A stretch of 64,000 nt of DNA, taken from the NCBI GenBank assembly GCA_029204225.1, contig CM055111.1:8375267-8439266 (forward strand), written 5' to 3'. This stretch comes from Diphasiastrum complanatum. Lineage: Eukaryota > Streptophyta > Lycopodiopsida > Lycopodiales > Lycopodiaceae. The position numbers were made by a program, and so were the translations under genes. Under the pieces are notes generated by a model, which was not told the DNA's origin, made no database searches, and worked only from the letters and a program-made list of their open reading frames with translations. Shown here piece after piece: positions 11,220-22,880 of the stretch (positions within the stretch are counted from its first letter, which is position 1; each line of letters starts with the position of its first letter).

Positions 11220-11435
11220 CTCATCAGAAATCCTGGGGCAATCAGATATGCCCAATGTCCGCCCATCTGGCCCTCTGACCCGCAACAAGTGATCCCTAAC
11301 CCTGGTGAGTGATCCCGTGAAGTGACCACCGCAATGCAAGCATCTCCATCTATGGGTGCCTGAGCCATGGTGTGTGCCCACATCCCCGTCGGTAAGCTCA
11401 ACCTCGGCCCAAAGGCCTCGGTCCCGCACTGGCAT
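11220..11435 (-). pseudogene. BED-type zinc-finger exon, hAT transposase-like (left)
   Basis: The translation from the ATG at 11435 contains RWRCLHCGGHFTGSLTRVRDHL followed by a spaced C and conserved acidic residues. This is the Cys-x2-Cys ... His pattern of BED zinc fingers found at the N-terminus of plant hAT transposases and domesticated relatives. A splice donor (GATGAG|GTAC) follows at 11220/11219, and a possible acceptor lies near 11457. No downstream transposase body is present in the window, so this is an orphan exon. It could belong to a hAT element or a captured BED-domain gene. Confidence 0.65.
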
Positions 11436-11459
11436 CGTATCAACACGTCCCTAAACCTA

Positions 11460-12008
11460 CAAACAACAAATAATCAAGCAAACGTTCAGTAGGAAAAAAA
11501 ATACATTGCATTGAACAACATTACCGAGCTCAAATAGAACTCAAAATACAAGAGCATACGCGTGGGATAGAATAATTTCTGTATGAGGGATAACAGGCCA
11601 CTGATGTTAGCGTCAGAGTCCGTGCAGACATAAAGGAGTGCAGTGTGGGCCTAAACCACGCCCCTAGCAAATGTTTGCACAATGGTCCACGCCTAAACCC
11701 TAAAATTTATGGAATCAGGGCATGAAAATTGAAATTTGTGATACGAATGTAGACGGGCAGAACGGAGGGCATAGGAGTCTGTGCAGGCATGTGGAAATGC
11801 ATTCTAGGCTCAGACATCACCTCACTCGGTTTCCAACAAGTCATTCTGTGAAAATGGCAAAAATACACAAGCATTTGGAATGTGGTGTTCAAATCTCGCT
11901 AGGCGTGCCGTAACGGTTGAAACTGACGCTGTAGGAATCACTGTGGGCGTGAAGAAAGGTGGTCTAGAGCCAAACTACGTTCGATTTGGTTGCCTACAGC
12001 TCAATGTC
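11460..12008. other. no gene recognised; end of the 12 kb unit (left)
   Basis: Only short chance frames are seen here and in the counterpart 59416-59957. The stretch is less AT-rich than its surroundings and may be non-coding sequence linked to the BED-finger exon. Confidence 0.4.
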
Positions 12009-12320
12009 AACAATGTTAGTAAATTGGATGAGGTGTCCAATTATAGCATTTGGAAATTTAAAATGAAGAGTATTTTGATGGATAAGGAGCTGTAAAATAT
12101 CTTCGCTGGGATGGAGCAATGCCCAAATACAACTTCAACCGACATTTGCTCATTCAACAAAAGGGCACAAAAGGCCTTCCATTGATCAATGTGGTCGTGA
12201 AGGACCACATCATTGCCCATATCAATGAAGCTATGATTGCAAGAGGCACTAGAACACTGTTTCAAATGGCGAACCCCTCACGAATGATGTGTATGAGAAG
12301 GAAATTAAAAGAAAATTCAC
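12009..12320 (+). pseudogene. copia gag N-terminal remnant
   Basis: Translation pieces KLDEVSNYSIWKFKMKSILM and, after stops, DICSFNKRAQKAF match the gag of the copia element at 22891-26864 (KLDGISNYAMWKFKMKNILM). Several stops and frame changes make it non-functional. It abuts the right edge of the 12 kb duplication, and its first codons (ATGTCAACAAT) lie in the shared part. Confidence 0.8.
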
Positions 12321-12835
12321 TTATGATAGGTTGTACTTAGAAAATTAACTTAGAATAGGGTGTACTTAGAATAATAATAATGAATTAAGTAATGATTACA
12401 AAAACACTGAGTCATGGTATTCAGCTCGTTAAATTGAATTTTATTTATTTTTACAATAGTTGATTCCAAGATGAAACAAAAAAGATATGAGAATATGAAG
12501 AAAATATAGAATTAAATATAATTAAACCAACTTAAAATAAGGGCCTTATTAAAAAAGTTTGTTTTCTCCGAACTACGGCAACCCAGGAAGAGTAGCTCCC
12601 GACAAAGCGCCAAAGCGATCTATTATCTGTACGTTCTACAACATCCAGAAAAAGCTTCAGAGAGTGACAGGCGTCTCGTTGCTGATGGTTAGCTGAATTC
12701 CTATTCGGAAACCTATTGGCCGGCTATGATATAACGTCTCTATCATAATCAGCTCCCAATTCACAGATCTTACTGTCTCCATCAAATCTGGTTGCTTTGA
12801 TCATTACAGAGAATGCAGCTAGAAAACATGTAGCA

Positions 12836-15800
12836 ATGGAAGGCAACAAAGATCAGAGCGGAGGAGATGTTCACGTGGCTGTGGAGGTTACTGGGAGTGC
12901 ATATGGAAGTCATAGTTCGTCTCTTCCAGTTTATCTGAAGGTGAGCCAAATTTGTCCTAGAACGTTCTGACGAAGCGCGACTTTAATTTGCTGAATATAT
13001 TAACTGATGTGTTGTTATACGCCGAAACTTCCTTGATAAGCCGTTGTTGATGTACCCGCGTGGTTGTTGCTTTTGCTGTGAAAAAGTTCGAAGACGTGAA
13101 GTACAAAATATTGTTGAAGCCCAAGCACAAAATTTCGTGGCGCTTTGTAAAGCCAGCCATTGTGGTTCCGACGGAAAAAGAAATTCTGCATGGAGTAAGT
13201 GGATCAGTCGCTCCAGGAGAAGTGCTGGCCATCATGGGTCCTTCGGGTTGTGGAAAAACAACGCTTCTCAACGTCTTCGGTGGCAGAGTATCCCAGGCGA
13301 ATGTGACGGGCAGCGTCACTTACAACGAACTGCCTTACAACAAAAGCCTGAGGAGAAGGTAGTCTGTGACAGTTTTGAATGAAGAAATGCGGTTTTGAAA
13401 AGGAACAGTTAAAAGTGAACTTCCATGGGCACAAGTCCTTTTGAGCACATAATATCGCTTGCTGAGTCTTATCTGACGGTAAAAGTTTTGACTGCAGGAT
13501 TGGCTTTGTTGCACAAGATGATGTCTTATATCCTCACTTGATGGTGACAGAGACTTTGATGTATGCAGCCTTGTTAGGGCTTCCAAATTCTTTCACCAAA
13601 CAGCAAAAGATACAGAGAGTAGAAGAGATCAGTATATATCCAACTTGGGCTTGAAAGGTATAATCCCATTATCATAATTCGCTGGCTGTTAAAATTCCCA
13701 CGACAACCCTTCTTTGATTAGTTTACGGTCATTACAACTAGCTGGATAGGCTTCATGCAAAATATATACTCTGGGATACTCAGTTTCATCGCGCATGTGG
13801 TGCAGATGCCGAGACACTATAATTGGGGGTCGCTTCCTGAGAGGTATTTCTGGAGGGGAAAGAAAGCGTGTTTGCATAGGTCATGAAATTCTTATAGATC
13901 CATCTCTTCTGTTGTTGGATGAACCCACATCTGGATTAGACTCTACCATTGCTCTCAAAGTCATTCAATTAATTCAGAGCATAGCACAGGTGATAACATT
14001 CCCTGTTCTGTATCAGCAATCACTTTCAATCATGTCTGCGACTCTCTTTTTCATTATTCTAGGATTAAGTTTGTTGAACGGTATGGTCCATGCACAGGGA
14101 GGGCGGACTGTTTTGACAAGTATTCATCAGCCTTCAACTAGGCTGTATTATATGTTCAGTAAAGTGATTTTACTTTCAAAAGGGCAAATTATCTATTATG
14201 GAAAAGCTGCTGAAGCCATGGATTACTTTTTTTTAATTGGCTTGTCTCCAGCAATGGCCATGAATCCTGCGCCTGACTTTTTGTTAGACGTGGCGAATGG
14301 TAATTTGGATGCTATCTCTATACCTCCTGCTCTGGATATCAGTAAAGCAACAAAGACGATAAAAAATGAAATTGCAGAAGGAAACCTTGCACGAAAGAAT
14401 TTCTCCAGGTACACTGATATACAAACAGATCCAACAAATTAGCACAGCTTACCTGCCTTCACTCTTGGCACTTGTGGATACCAATCTTATAGATCGACTA
14501 CTTCTTTTGCTTTTGCAGTATTTAGTGGCGAAGTTCAACCTCGGAACAGTAATGCAAGAGAACAACAAGCAGCTGGAATCTGTATTTTTTAAGGAGGAAC
14601 TCAAGGAAGCAATTTTGGAAAAACAGGAATGGAGCACAAGTTGGTGGCAGCAGTTTTATGTGCTACTGATACGTGGTCTTGCTGAGAGAAGGCATGAAGA
14701 CCTGGGCAGCTATAGAATGTTCCAAGTCACAGCTATGTCGATTATCGTTGGTTTGCTCTGGGTGGCAATCAAACACACAAACCAAAAATAGGCTTGCTGA
14801 CCAGGTCTCAAATTTTATTCACTACTAGGATGGCTGACCATAACAATTCTGTTTCTGATCTGACTCGATTTCACACTGCCAAATTTCTTGTATTTTCTCA
14901 TTCTAATTGGTTCTACTTTGTGGGTTAATGTATTGTAATGCTGTCTGTGCCTCTTATAAGCTTCTACTGTTGGGATGATCCTTAAATGTATTTGTTTGCC
15001 AGGTGGGACTACTCTTTTTCATCAGCATGTTTTGGACTTTTGTTCCAATGTTTATGGCAATGCACACTTTTCCTTTGGAAAGAGCAATGCTTGCTAAAGA
15101 AAGAGCATCCAACATGTATAGATTGAGTGCATATTTCTTGAGCCGCACTTTGGAAGATGTCCCCATGGACATGTTACTCATTTTCACCTTCATAACTATT
15201 GTCTACTTTACGACACATTTGCGCATGACCCCTCAAGCATTTATCCTTACACTCCTTACGGTCATTCTTCAAACAATGGCCACACAGGTATGCTAATTAG
15301 TTAGTCACTTCATTTCATTTGGTAACTATTGAAGGATATATTTTCTCTCCTCTTGTTCTTCTTGTGTGGTATAGGAGAAGCCCCCCATCCCTACTCCGTA
15401 ATGTCAAAGTGCTCTTGTTTTTGTATTTTGGAGATGACTCCAGATAAATTTATCGAAATGTTCAAGGCATGGTATCTTGGTAACTTATTTTTGTTCAATC
15501 AAGGGGCTATCTTGATTCTCAATTGGTTGTTTCCATATGGTCAAATATGGCACACAAGGGGCTTGGTTTATTCGTAGGTGCTACCATGATGGATGTGAGA
15601 AAGGGGACTACTTTGGCTACAGTTCTTATGCACACCTTCATGTTGATTGGTGGTTACTACATTCAGGTGACATTTGCTACATAATTGGATAGCTAGTCAT
15701 TATTTGTTCTTTTAGTAACTAGACGGTAGGCTTAGTAAATGGTGGTTTTTTTTTAATGTTTTGGTACACATTAGAATGAATGGTAGTTTTTTCACAATAT

Positions 15801-16281
15801 ACAAAGGACTTGGTGGTTTTGAAAAGCTAAGAAACACCAAGTTTGCTATATTTGACATCTTTTTGGTACATCATGGCAAGTATTATACTATATTATTGTT
15901 GTATGAAGTTTGAAAAACTATAGTTTAGGTGAGGAAAGTGTATGTGGATTAAGCTTTAAAGAGTTAGAAGAGTTTTTCTAAGGTCTATAAATACATGGTT
16001 TTGGACTTGTTGTTTTGCAGCACATTCCTATATCAATCAAGTGGTTGAAATATCTCTCCTTCAACTACCAAAGCTTCAAACTTCTTGTGAAGGTACAATA
16101 CAGTGCCAACCAAAGATATAGTTGTTCTAGTCCAGAAGGATGTAGCATCAATACATCACCATCCATCCATAATGTACAACTAGGTGGTGGTGGTGCAGAG
16201 GCTGGGGTATTGCTCTTGTTGTTTGCTGCATATCGAATTTTAGGATATGTTGCACTTTGGAGGATGGAGATAGGGGTATGA
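12836..16281 (+). CDS. ABCG (WBC) half-size ABC transporter gene, nine exons, frame damaged
   Basis: Plant half-size ABCG transporters are membrane exporters that work as dimers. Exons by homology and GT-AG sites: 12836-12940, 13087-13358, 13498-13657, about 13801-13989, 14098-14408, about 14519-14804, 15003-15287, 15559-15666, 16021-16281. Walker A (GPSGCGKTT) is at 13237-13263, the signature ISGGERKRV near 13843, Walker B ([12 protein letters not shown]) from 13906 and the H-loop SIHQPS in exon 5. Exons 6-9 encode the membrane domain ([36 protein letters not shown]) with a cysteine-containing extracellular loop. The frame needs single-base corrections near 13638, 13655 and 14786, and the exon 5/6 phase does not fit. 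The substrate and exact orthologue cannot be told. Either assembly indels or a recent pseudogene. Confidence 0.85.
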
Positions 16282-16822
16282 TAGGTTTTTTAGAATTGAA
16301 CAATTTATAGATGGCCTTTTCAAAATTTTAAGAATTTTGTCCTCTTTGAAATTAATTATGAGGATGCTATGAAACACATATTAATTCTGGGGAGGTTAAC
16401 AAGAAATGAGCCAAAGAGTCAATTAACCATGAAGAGCTTGTGGAGAAGGCATCCACAAACACAATTGTTGTTAAAAGACTACTTTTACTCATTGTTTGTG
16501 AAGAATTCATACTAAAGATACAATGTCGCCCATATAAGTTCGGTTACTGCAATATTACTAGCATATTCCATATAGACTTTTCCAAAGTCATTGTATACAA
16601 ATTTTAAAAAAAATATGGCTAAACTAGGTCCCTTGGAGTTTGGAGCATACACTACATGGGTTGCCAAGGTTTGAGCATGCACTTTATGGTTGCAATATCT
16701 AAATCTACGCAGCTCAATCCATTGCAATAAACTTGAGGATCCAATTACAACATTGCATTTCAACAATTTGGCCAAAGACTATCCTATACAAGATTTTAGA
16801 TCCTAGTACATACTTCAAACCA
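16282..16822. other. 3' flank of the ABCG gene, nothing recognised
   Basis: AT-rich, with no convincing ORF, repeat or polyadenylation signal that I can support. Confidence 0.4.
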
Positions 16823-17458
16823 TGACGTTCTATGCAGGTTAGAAGCAGGTTGTGCACATTCTATAGAAGTTGAACCAGATGCCACTTCTGACCATAGTTA
16901 TTTGCCATTGTTCAAGCTGATTTTGCTCATGTGGCAACTTCCTCACTCCAGCTTTTAACCAAGCCCATTTTCTAGACTTTCAACGAGCCATGTCAAATTG
17001 AGTCATTGGACATCATTGAGCACCTGATTCAATGGAAACTATTTTCTCAATCACCTATTGTTAAGAGATGCTATGGGAAAATTTTGATTTACAACGGTGA
17101 AAATTGAGCTATCTTGGGTCATGGACATCAAATTTGATATATATCGTGATGTGATTCAATGCCACCAAACTCAATCAATCTGAATGTACTGCACTTGATA
17201 TTGGTTTAATTTGATCACTCAATTAGCCATGCCAAGTGACAATAGTTTTAGCTATTTCAAGTGATAGCAACCAATTCTATCCATGAGAGATTGAACTTGA
17301 GTAATTGGAATGTTCCGAAGTTGAGATTGGTTGACATAAGCTACTCGATGATCTATGTCCAATGACAAGGACAAAAATCACAACATAAGCATCAAACATG
17401 AGCTATTTAGATCGATGTAGGTGAATGTCCCACACTCAAGATTCCTCTAATTTAATCA
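16823..17458 (-). repeat. dispersed repeat, inverted copy downstream of the ABCG gene
   Basis: Reverse complement of 1339-2007, clearly similar along its whole length but more diverged than the two 12 kb copies are from each other. Its ends read TG...CA. The flanking five bases (AACCA and CTCAA) do not match, so a clean solo LTR is not demonstrated. Confidence 0.6.
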
Positions 17459-20380
17459 CTCAATGTCGACTGACGAGTGACGAAGAACAAAATTGAGATT
17501 TCTTGCATGCAGGCGTCATACTGAAGTTACTTAATTTACAACTTTAGATTTTCCATTCTAATAACAAACTATGGACTCCAAAAGGTTCTTCAATATGGTA
17601 AATGAGCTTACTAATACTCATAGTTATAGATTTAAACAAGCAAACATCTATCTTACAAAAACAAGAACAACTACCTTACAAAATAGACCCATAACAATAT
17701 AGCCACTATATGGCCTGCTAACAGAAAATATGTTTACTTAACAAATCCTAAGAATTCATTCACAGTTGAAATCACCAAGATTGCTCCCAAAGCAATGTTT
17801 CTCATCATTTGAAAATGGATCCATCATGGATTAAGTACACAATCACCATAATCTCTCTCTAGGCTACTTACAGCACGTGTGGGACAGCTCATTGTACTCA
17901 TCCATATCCACTTTAAATAAGATCCCACTAATTTTGCCACATCATCATTGGTAGTTAGTGTTGACCTTCTAGATTCCTACAAATTAGGAGATAGGTCCTA
18001 CAATCTACTAGATTTGACATTTGACTTGTATGAAATCTATATACATTGAATTTGAACTTTTTACATGATATTTCCCACGTGTGGACAGGTCCACGTATTG
18101 GTCAAGTTTGATTGCTTCATGAATTATGTTAAATGATAAAGACCAAATCACATGTTAGGCATCATATTTGAGAATTTTTGAGTGATAGGCATGAAATTTG
18201 AGTTATTTGATGCCAAAATATATCTTGGTTGATTGACATCAAATTCGAGCTATCTTGAGTGATAGGAATAATTTCATCCACAAGAGATCGAATTTGAGCA
18301 ATCTAAATGTCCTAAAATTGAGATCGTTTCATGTGCCAAATCCCAAGCTAATAGCAATAACAATGATAGTAAAACTAAAAGCAAGAAGAGAACAAGACAA
18401 TCAAGATAGCATGTCCATAGAAAGCTACAAATGCAATAAACTTATCAAATCTAATAAAAATTCACATATAATCATCATGAATTTAGGATCTATGCTTTGA
18501 TACCAAGAAAGGTCATGCCAAATCCCAAGCAAATAGAAATTACAAAAGAAGTAAAGCTAGGAGCAAAAAGAGTACAAGACAATCATGATAACATATCTAT
18601 AGAAAGCTAGAAACACAAGGATCTCCATGGAATTCAATCTCAATAGAAATGAAAGACATAGTACATAGCAATGGAAATGAGCACGGATTCATGTAGATAA
18701 GGCACATGAGACCTAGCAAAGGAAATCCCCATACCTCATATTCACAAGATGGAAGCAAGAAGCTCTCACTTGCAAATGAGCCAAAAGATCCCAAAACTTA
18801 TGTCTCTTGCCTAGTTATAGACAATGCTCTCACTTAGCTAAACATAACTATCTTGAGGGATAATTAGACCGTGTTAAGTGTTATTTAAACTACATTGGGC
18901 CCTTATTGGCCTACTATCTTTATTAATCACTTTGGAGGGCCTAAAGAGGACACCGCCTTGTTCTTAAGGCTAATAGCTCCTTTTGGGCCTACAAAGCTTA
19001 CATTGGATATTATTTTGCATGTATAAGCATGGATGTACTAAAAGTACATGAGAGATCGACGAGCTTGATTATTCTATGTCAAGTCATAGAGATCAAAATC
19101 AAGATATCTTGTGTGTAGACATAAAATTGAATCTACTTAAATATCGTAAACACAAGCTTACTCTAACTTGATCAGTCAATTGGCAATCTCTAGCCATATA
19201 TGAAGTGGTCATAAGTTCCTTGTGTATAAACAAATTCTCCTTGTTAAAGAATTTAGAAAACCATTATGTACCTTTTATTGAGGCCACACAGAGATGAGGC
19301 ACCATGATTGTTATCCATTTTTTGAGTTGCTTTAGTATAACATTTCAACCTTGCTACAATGCCCAACAATAAAAAAAATATTTGTAATTTCTTGATGTTG
19401 TACTTTTTAACTGAGAGGTGAAATGGATGCATATGAAAATGATTTTACCTTTCACCTTAATGTTCAACAAAAAAATAAAAGAACCAGAGATTTGTAACCT
19501 TTTGGATCAAGGTTGGGGCTACAAATCTTTGGACACCTGAACACGTTAATTGCTATAGGGGCTAATGAAATCAAAGTGTCGATGCCCATGTTATAAAGAT
19601 GGTGAAAAAGAATACCAGCATATCACCAATTAATGTTAATGATAATAGGAAATATGAGTGGGAGGTTATAATATGTGAGAAAACTGTTTTATAATTAAAA
19701 TGTATATTGGAAATAAAATGGTTTCCTATATGAAATTGAGACACACACATTTTGTAGCTAGGAAAAGAAATTTATGATTTAGAAATGGTAGAAATGTATC
19801 TAGGAAAATAAGGTTTTCCCTAGATGCAATTGATGCACATGCATTTTTTAACTAGGAAAAAAGCTTTACTAGTTAGAAGGGGTCCAAATCCACAGTTTAA
19901 CTAGGAAAAATCGTGTGAAACTAAGAAATTTGACATTTTTCAAACTGATCAGAAGTTCCTTGTGTATATACATCTGAAAGTGCAATGCCGCATTATTGCC
20001 TTAAAATAGAGCAGTTGCACTTGCACTAGCATGCAACCCGTGACTGCCAGTATTATTTAAAGCCAATTACTATAATCTTAATGCAAAACTCAAGAAATAG
20101 TGTACAGCCATAAGGCCAAAATATTTAGGACTACTAAGTTATTGCATCCATGGTCCAATTTATAATCCTTCACTTCATGCTTCTCCATCTGAAGTTTGAA
20201 ATAGTCCATTACTCCTCAATCAAGACGGTGGATTCAAATCTCGCTCATGGAATGGTTTGACCTACGACACAAAGATGTTGCGTTAGTAACTCATGAACTC
20301 GATGATTAGCATTTTTGTTACTAAGATTTGAGCTACAGCTTTAGTGATTGCGAGAGAGTATGTTGGATGAGGTTTACGCT
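17459..20380. other. intergenic, AT-rich, no gene recognised
   Basis: No open frame longer than about 80 codons and no retroelement protein similarity. It holds a diverged ~100-bp direct repeat (18333-18434 and 18513-18615). Confidence 0.5.
18333..18615. repeat. two diverged ~100-bp direct repeats
   Basis: 18333-18434 and 18513-18615 share the phrases TGCCAAATCCCAAGC, ACAAGACAATCA and ATAGAAAGCTA in the same order, about 180 bp apart. Non-coding. Confidence 0.7.
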
Positions 20381-20588
20381 TCAAAGCTTTAATGAAAAAT
20401 AAACTGATGGGCAGGAATTATTTTGCAAAGGTATCAAGCGGAAACACAGACACTCCATTAAACATGTGACGGTGCATCGAGCATGTTGACCGCAAGGAGA
20501 TACGTGCATGCGGAGATGTATTGTAAGAAAAATAAATCCACGTGCGTCTAAATTCTGGATTGAGAGCATTGTAACTCATACTGAGCTC

Positions 20589-20921
20589 TTATATGTCTAG
20601 GTACATACCGTTGCATTTGAAGCCACTGGGGATATAGTTGCCGTAACCGCATATCCTCGGTATTCTCAAAGCATTTGCGATGTTAATTGAAGAGACTTTT
20701 TGTTTCGCTGCAGTCAGAGTAGCGCACAAACATTGAGCTTTCCCCTGATATGCCTTGAGTGCATTACAGCAATTTTGTGAGGGCTTCATAGGCCGATTGC
20801 CAGCAGCCGAGAGGCACCCAGTCAAGGACCCAAAGTTGTTAGGATTGCACTGAGCACTGACGTATGAAGATAGGAGCAATGCAAAGAGCAAGAAACACAG
20901 GGCGAGCTTAAGGAATGCCAT
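20589..20921 (-). CDS. non-specific lipid transfer protein (nsLTP)
   Basis: An intact single-exon frame of 110 codons. Residues 1-23 form a signal peptide (hydrophobic run LALCFLLFALLLS, cleavage after VSA), so the protein is secreted to the apoplast. The mature part carries the eight-cysteine motif of plant LTPs, C-x10-C-x14-CC-x11-CxC-x24-C-x11-C, which folds into four helices around a lipid-binding cavity. The spacing does not fit type 1 or 2 exactly and is nearest to minor nsLTP types. There is no C-terminal hydrophobic tail, so no GPI anchor. A TATA box lies about 80 bp upstream. Pieces of this coding sequence were copied into both 12 kb repeats (494-663, 48436-48605). It is the only host gene here without frame damage. 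Confidence 0.93.
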   Translation of the reverse strand: MAFLKLALCFLLFALLLSSYVSAQCNPNNFGSLTGCLSAAGNRPMKPSQNCCNALKAYQGKAQCLCATLTAAKQKVSSINIANALRIPRICGYGNYIPSGFKCNGMYLDI

Positions 20922-21000
20922 AGTAATTGTATTTCAGATCCTCAAACTCAGAAAACCAGAATTTGAGATCTAGATGGTTTTGGTCAGTTCTGACTGCAGA

Positions 21001-21008
21001 ATATATAG
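21001..21008 (-). promoter_or_regulatory. TATA box of the nsLTP gene
   Basis: On the minus strand CTATATAT lies about 80 bp upstream of the ATG at 20921. That is a suitable distance for a core promoter with a leader of roughly 50 bases. Confidence 0.6.
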
Positions 21009-22640
21009 GTGATCATGTATACGTTATGCATGCAAGAATAAGAACTGATAAAGGAGGCTAGAGACCCGAAGGTGTATCGAAATTGCTTGATACATTAAGA
21101 AAACGACAGGGCTACTGCTGCCTTAACATTGTGTAAGTGCTTACGGAAAGTAGTTGTTGGATGTCGCATCGAAATTAATGACAAATACAACTTCGCAGTC
21201 TTCGCTCACCAGGTGCCACAGATATTTTGGTGTTTCCATAAAAAACACAGGTTTCTACTATCTAACTTCACGCAGCTAAGACCTACTGTTGAAGAATATC
21301 AGCGGAAGATCATTTAATTGGGTACACAGGGTTTCAATCATTCTTCAATGAGGCTTCGGAATTCCAACAAATGAAAGTAAAATCTTTGCGATCCTTGTTG
21401 ACAGTCGAGACTCGAGATGGTCCAGACTTCTTCATAGTGTAACCTGTAGTATTCATTGCACCGCTTTTGCCTTTTCTCACCAACTCACTTCCCAATCAGT
21501 TATACTGAAGGCCTTACAGGTAAATGATCATATGGTTCAGCAATCAGGGTGTGTCATATTCGGAGACGAGTCAAGCTTGCATAATGCATTACTGAGGCCG
21601 GTGTTTCTTTCTTTTTGGAGTGGGTTGGTACACAATTTATGAAGGCGTGTAGTTCCCTAGCATACCGTACAAGGTGCAAAGTACTTTTGAAGTTCTCACA
21701 TGGAGGATATTACAACACACTTGAATGGAATGGTAAAATCAGCTTTTGCTTGCGGAAAACCTATAATTCATATAAAAAAGTTTACACTATGAAATTTACC
21801 TAACATTTTTTTTTTTTAGGTTTCTAAAACGTACAAAACCTACAGGTTTAATCACTTGGAGGTGATGAGACTATTCATATTTTGAGAATATGTTTTTGGG
21901 TTATAAAATTCTTTTAAAAAAGGGTTTCGAGCATATTAATTGTAGGATTATATGTGAAATTTTCACATGTGTGGAAATGTCACAAAATGTGATTTGATCT
22001 CCTAAGGGCACACTCACAAAATGTGATTTGATCTCCTAAGGGTTTGTGATTGCACCTAATTAAATAAAGTGTAGATTGAAAATCAAGATCAAACACTCGA
22101 TGGCAAGAGCACTCATCAACATGCATAAAACTAATATACAAGCACTTTCACACGTGTGGACAAGTACACATGAAAAAACTAAGTATGGAAAATGCCTTGC
22201 TCTCTGGTAGAGAGAGAAAGTACCAATCAAGTCTCGAGTAGAGAGAGAATCCAATAATGACTAGAAACACACAATCACATATTGATCTAAAAAACCTTAG
22301 TACATAATGAGGGTAATCAATCTACTAGTACTAACTCGAGATAGTCCATGCTCAATTTCTATTGGACCCCTTTTCTAGCACCTCTTAATTTCTATTGGAT
22401 GAGTGACTCAACATTCTCTTAATTTGATTGGACCCTTCTAATGAAATTCTCACTTATGATTGGACCCTTGACTTTTTGCCAACAAATAGGAAGTGTCACT
22501 CATCAAATCTAATCTTGGCACTTGTAATAAGCCTAACTAGCCCGAGCTATATCACAAGTCACTTTTGGCCTAATGAAGGAAATACATGTGTACTTGACTA
22601 TTTTGCCTCTAAAGCCAAAAGTGACCCAATCACTTAGAAT
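21009..22640. other. LTP upstream flank, no gene recognised
   Basis: Only short chance frames. It contains a tandem 29-bp duplication at 21980-22042 and two copies of the palindromic CACRYGTG-type motif (21964, 22149). Confidence 0.45.
21980..22042. repeat. 29-bp tandem duplication
   Basis: A unit beginning TCACAAAATGTGATTTG occurs exactly at 21980-22008 and 22014-22042 with a 5-bp spacer. Confidence 0.9.
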
Positions 22641-22880
22641 TTGCTTCAAACAGGAACACAGACAGAAAGCACTCTCCACAGCAAGCTCACATAGCAACTG
22701 TATTTCTCAAAATGAAATTACACTGTACATATAGTTGTTCACTCAGGCAACCCATGCATGACCCAGGTTGCCATTGGCGGGACGCGTGTCCCGTCGACTT
22801 GCCTCGTGGCAAGGCCAACTGATCCTTATCAACTGATAGGACCCATAATACAGTAGCATAGTGATTCTACTTTAGTTATA
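22640..22880 (-). mobile_element. candidate 3' LTR of the copia element
   Basis: On the minus strand this follows a polypurine tract (AAGGGAGAGAAT, within 22881-22895) directly after the RNase H frame. No second LTR is present in the window to fix its limits, so the boundaries are uncertain. Confidence 0.5.

Larger units (their letters stand above)
1..12014. repeat. 12 kb direct duplication, left copy
   Basis: The whole stretch aligns colinearly with 47942-59970. The coordinate offset only drifts from 47941 to 47957, so there are few indels. By eye the copies differ by a few substitutions per kilobase, plus small indels such as an 8-bp loss near 5071 in this copy. Similarity reaches the window edge on the left, so the true unit may be longer. 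It ends at about 12014, after which this copy runs into a copia gag while the other runs into unrelated sequence. The unit is a mosaic of retroelement fragments, a captured LTP gene piece and a BED-finger exon. It could be a segmental duplication or a false duplication in the assembly. Confidence 0.95.
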
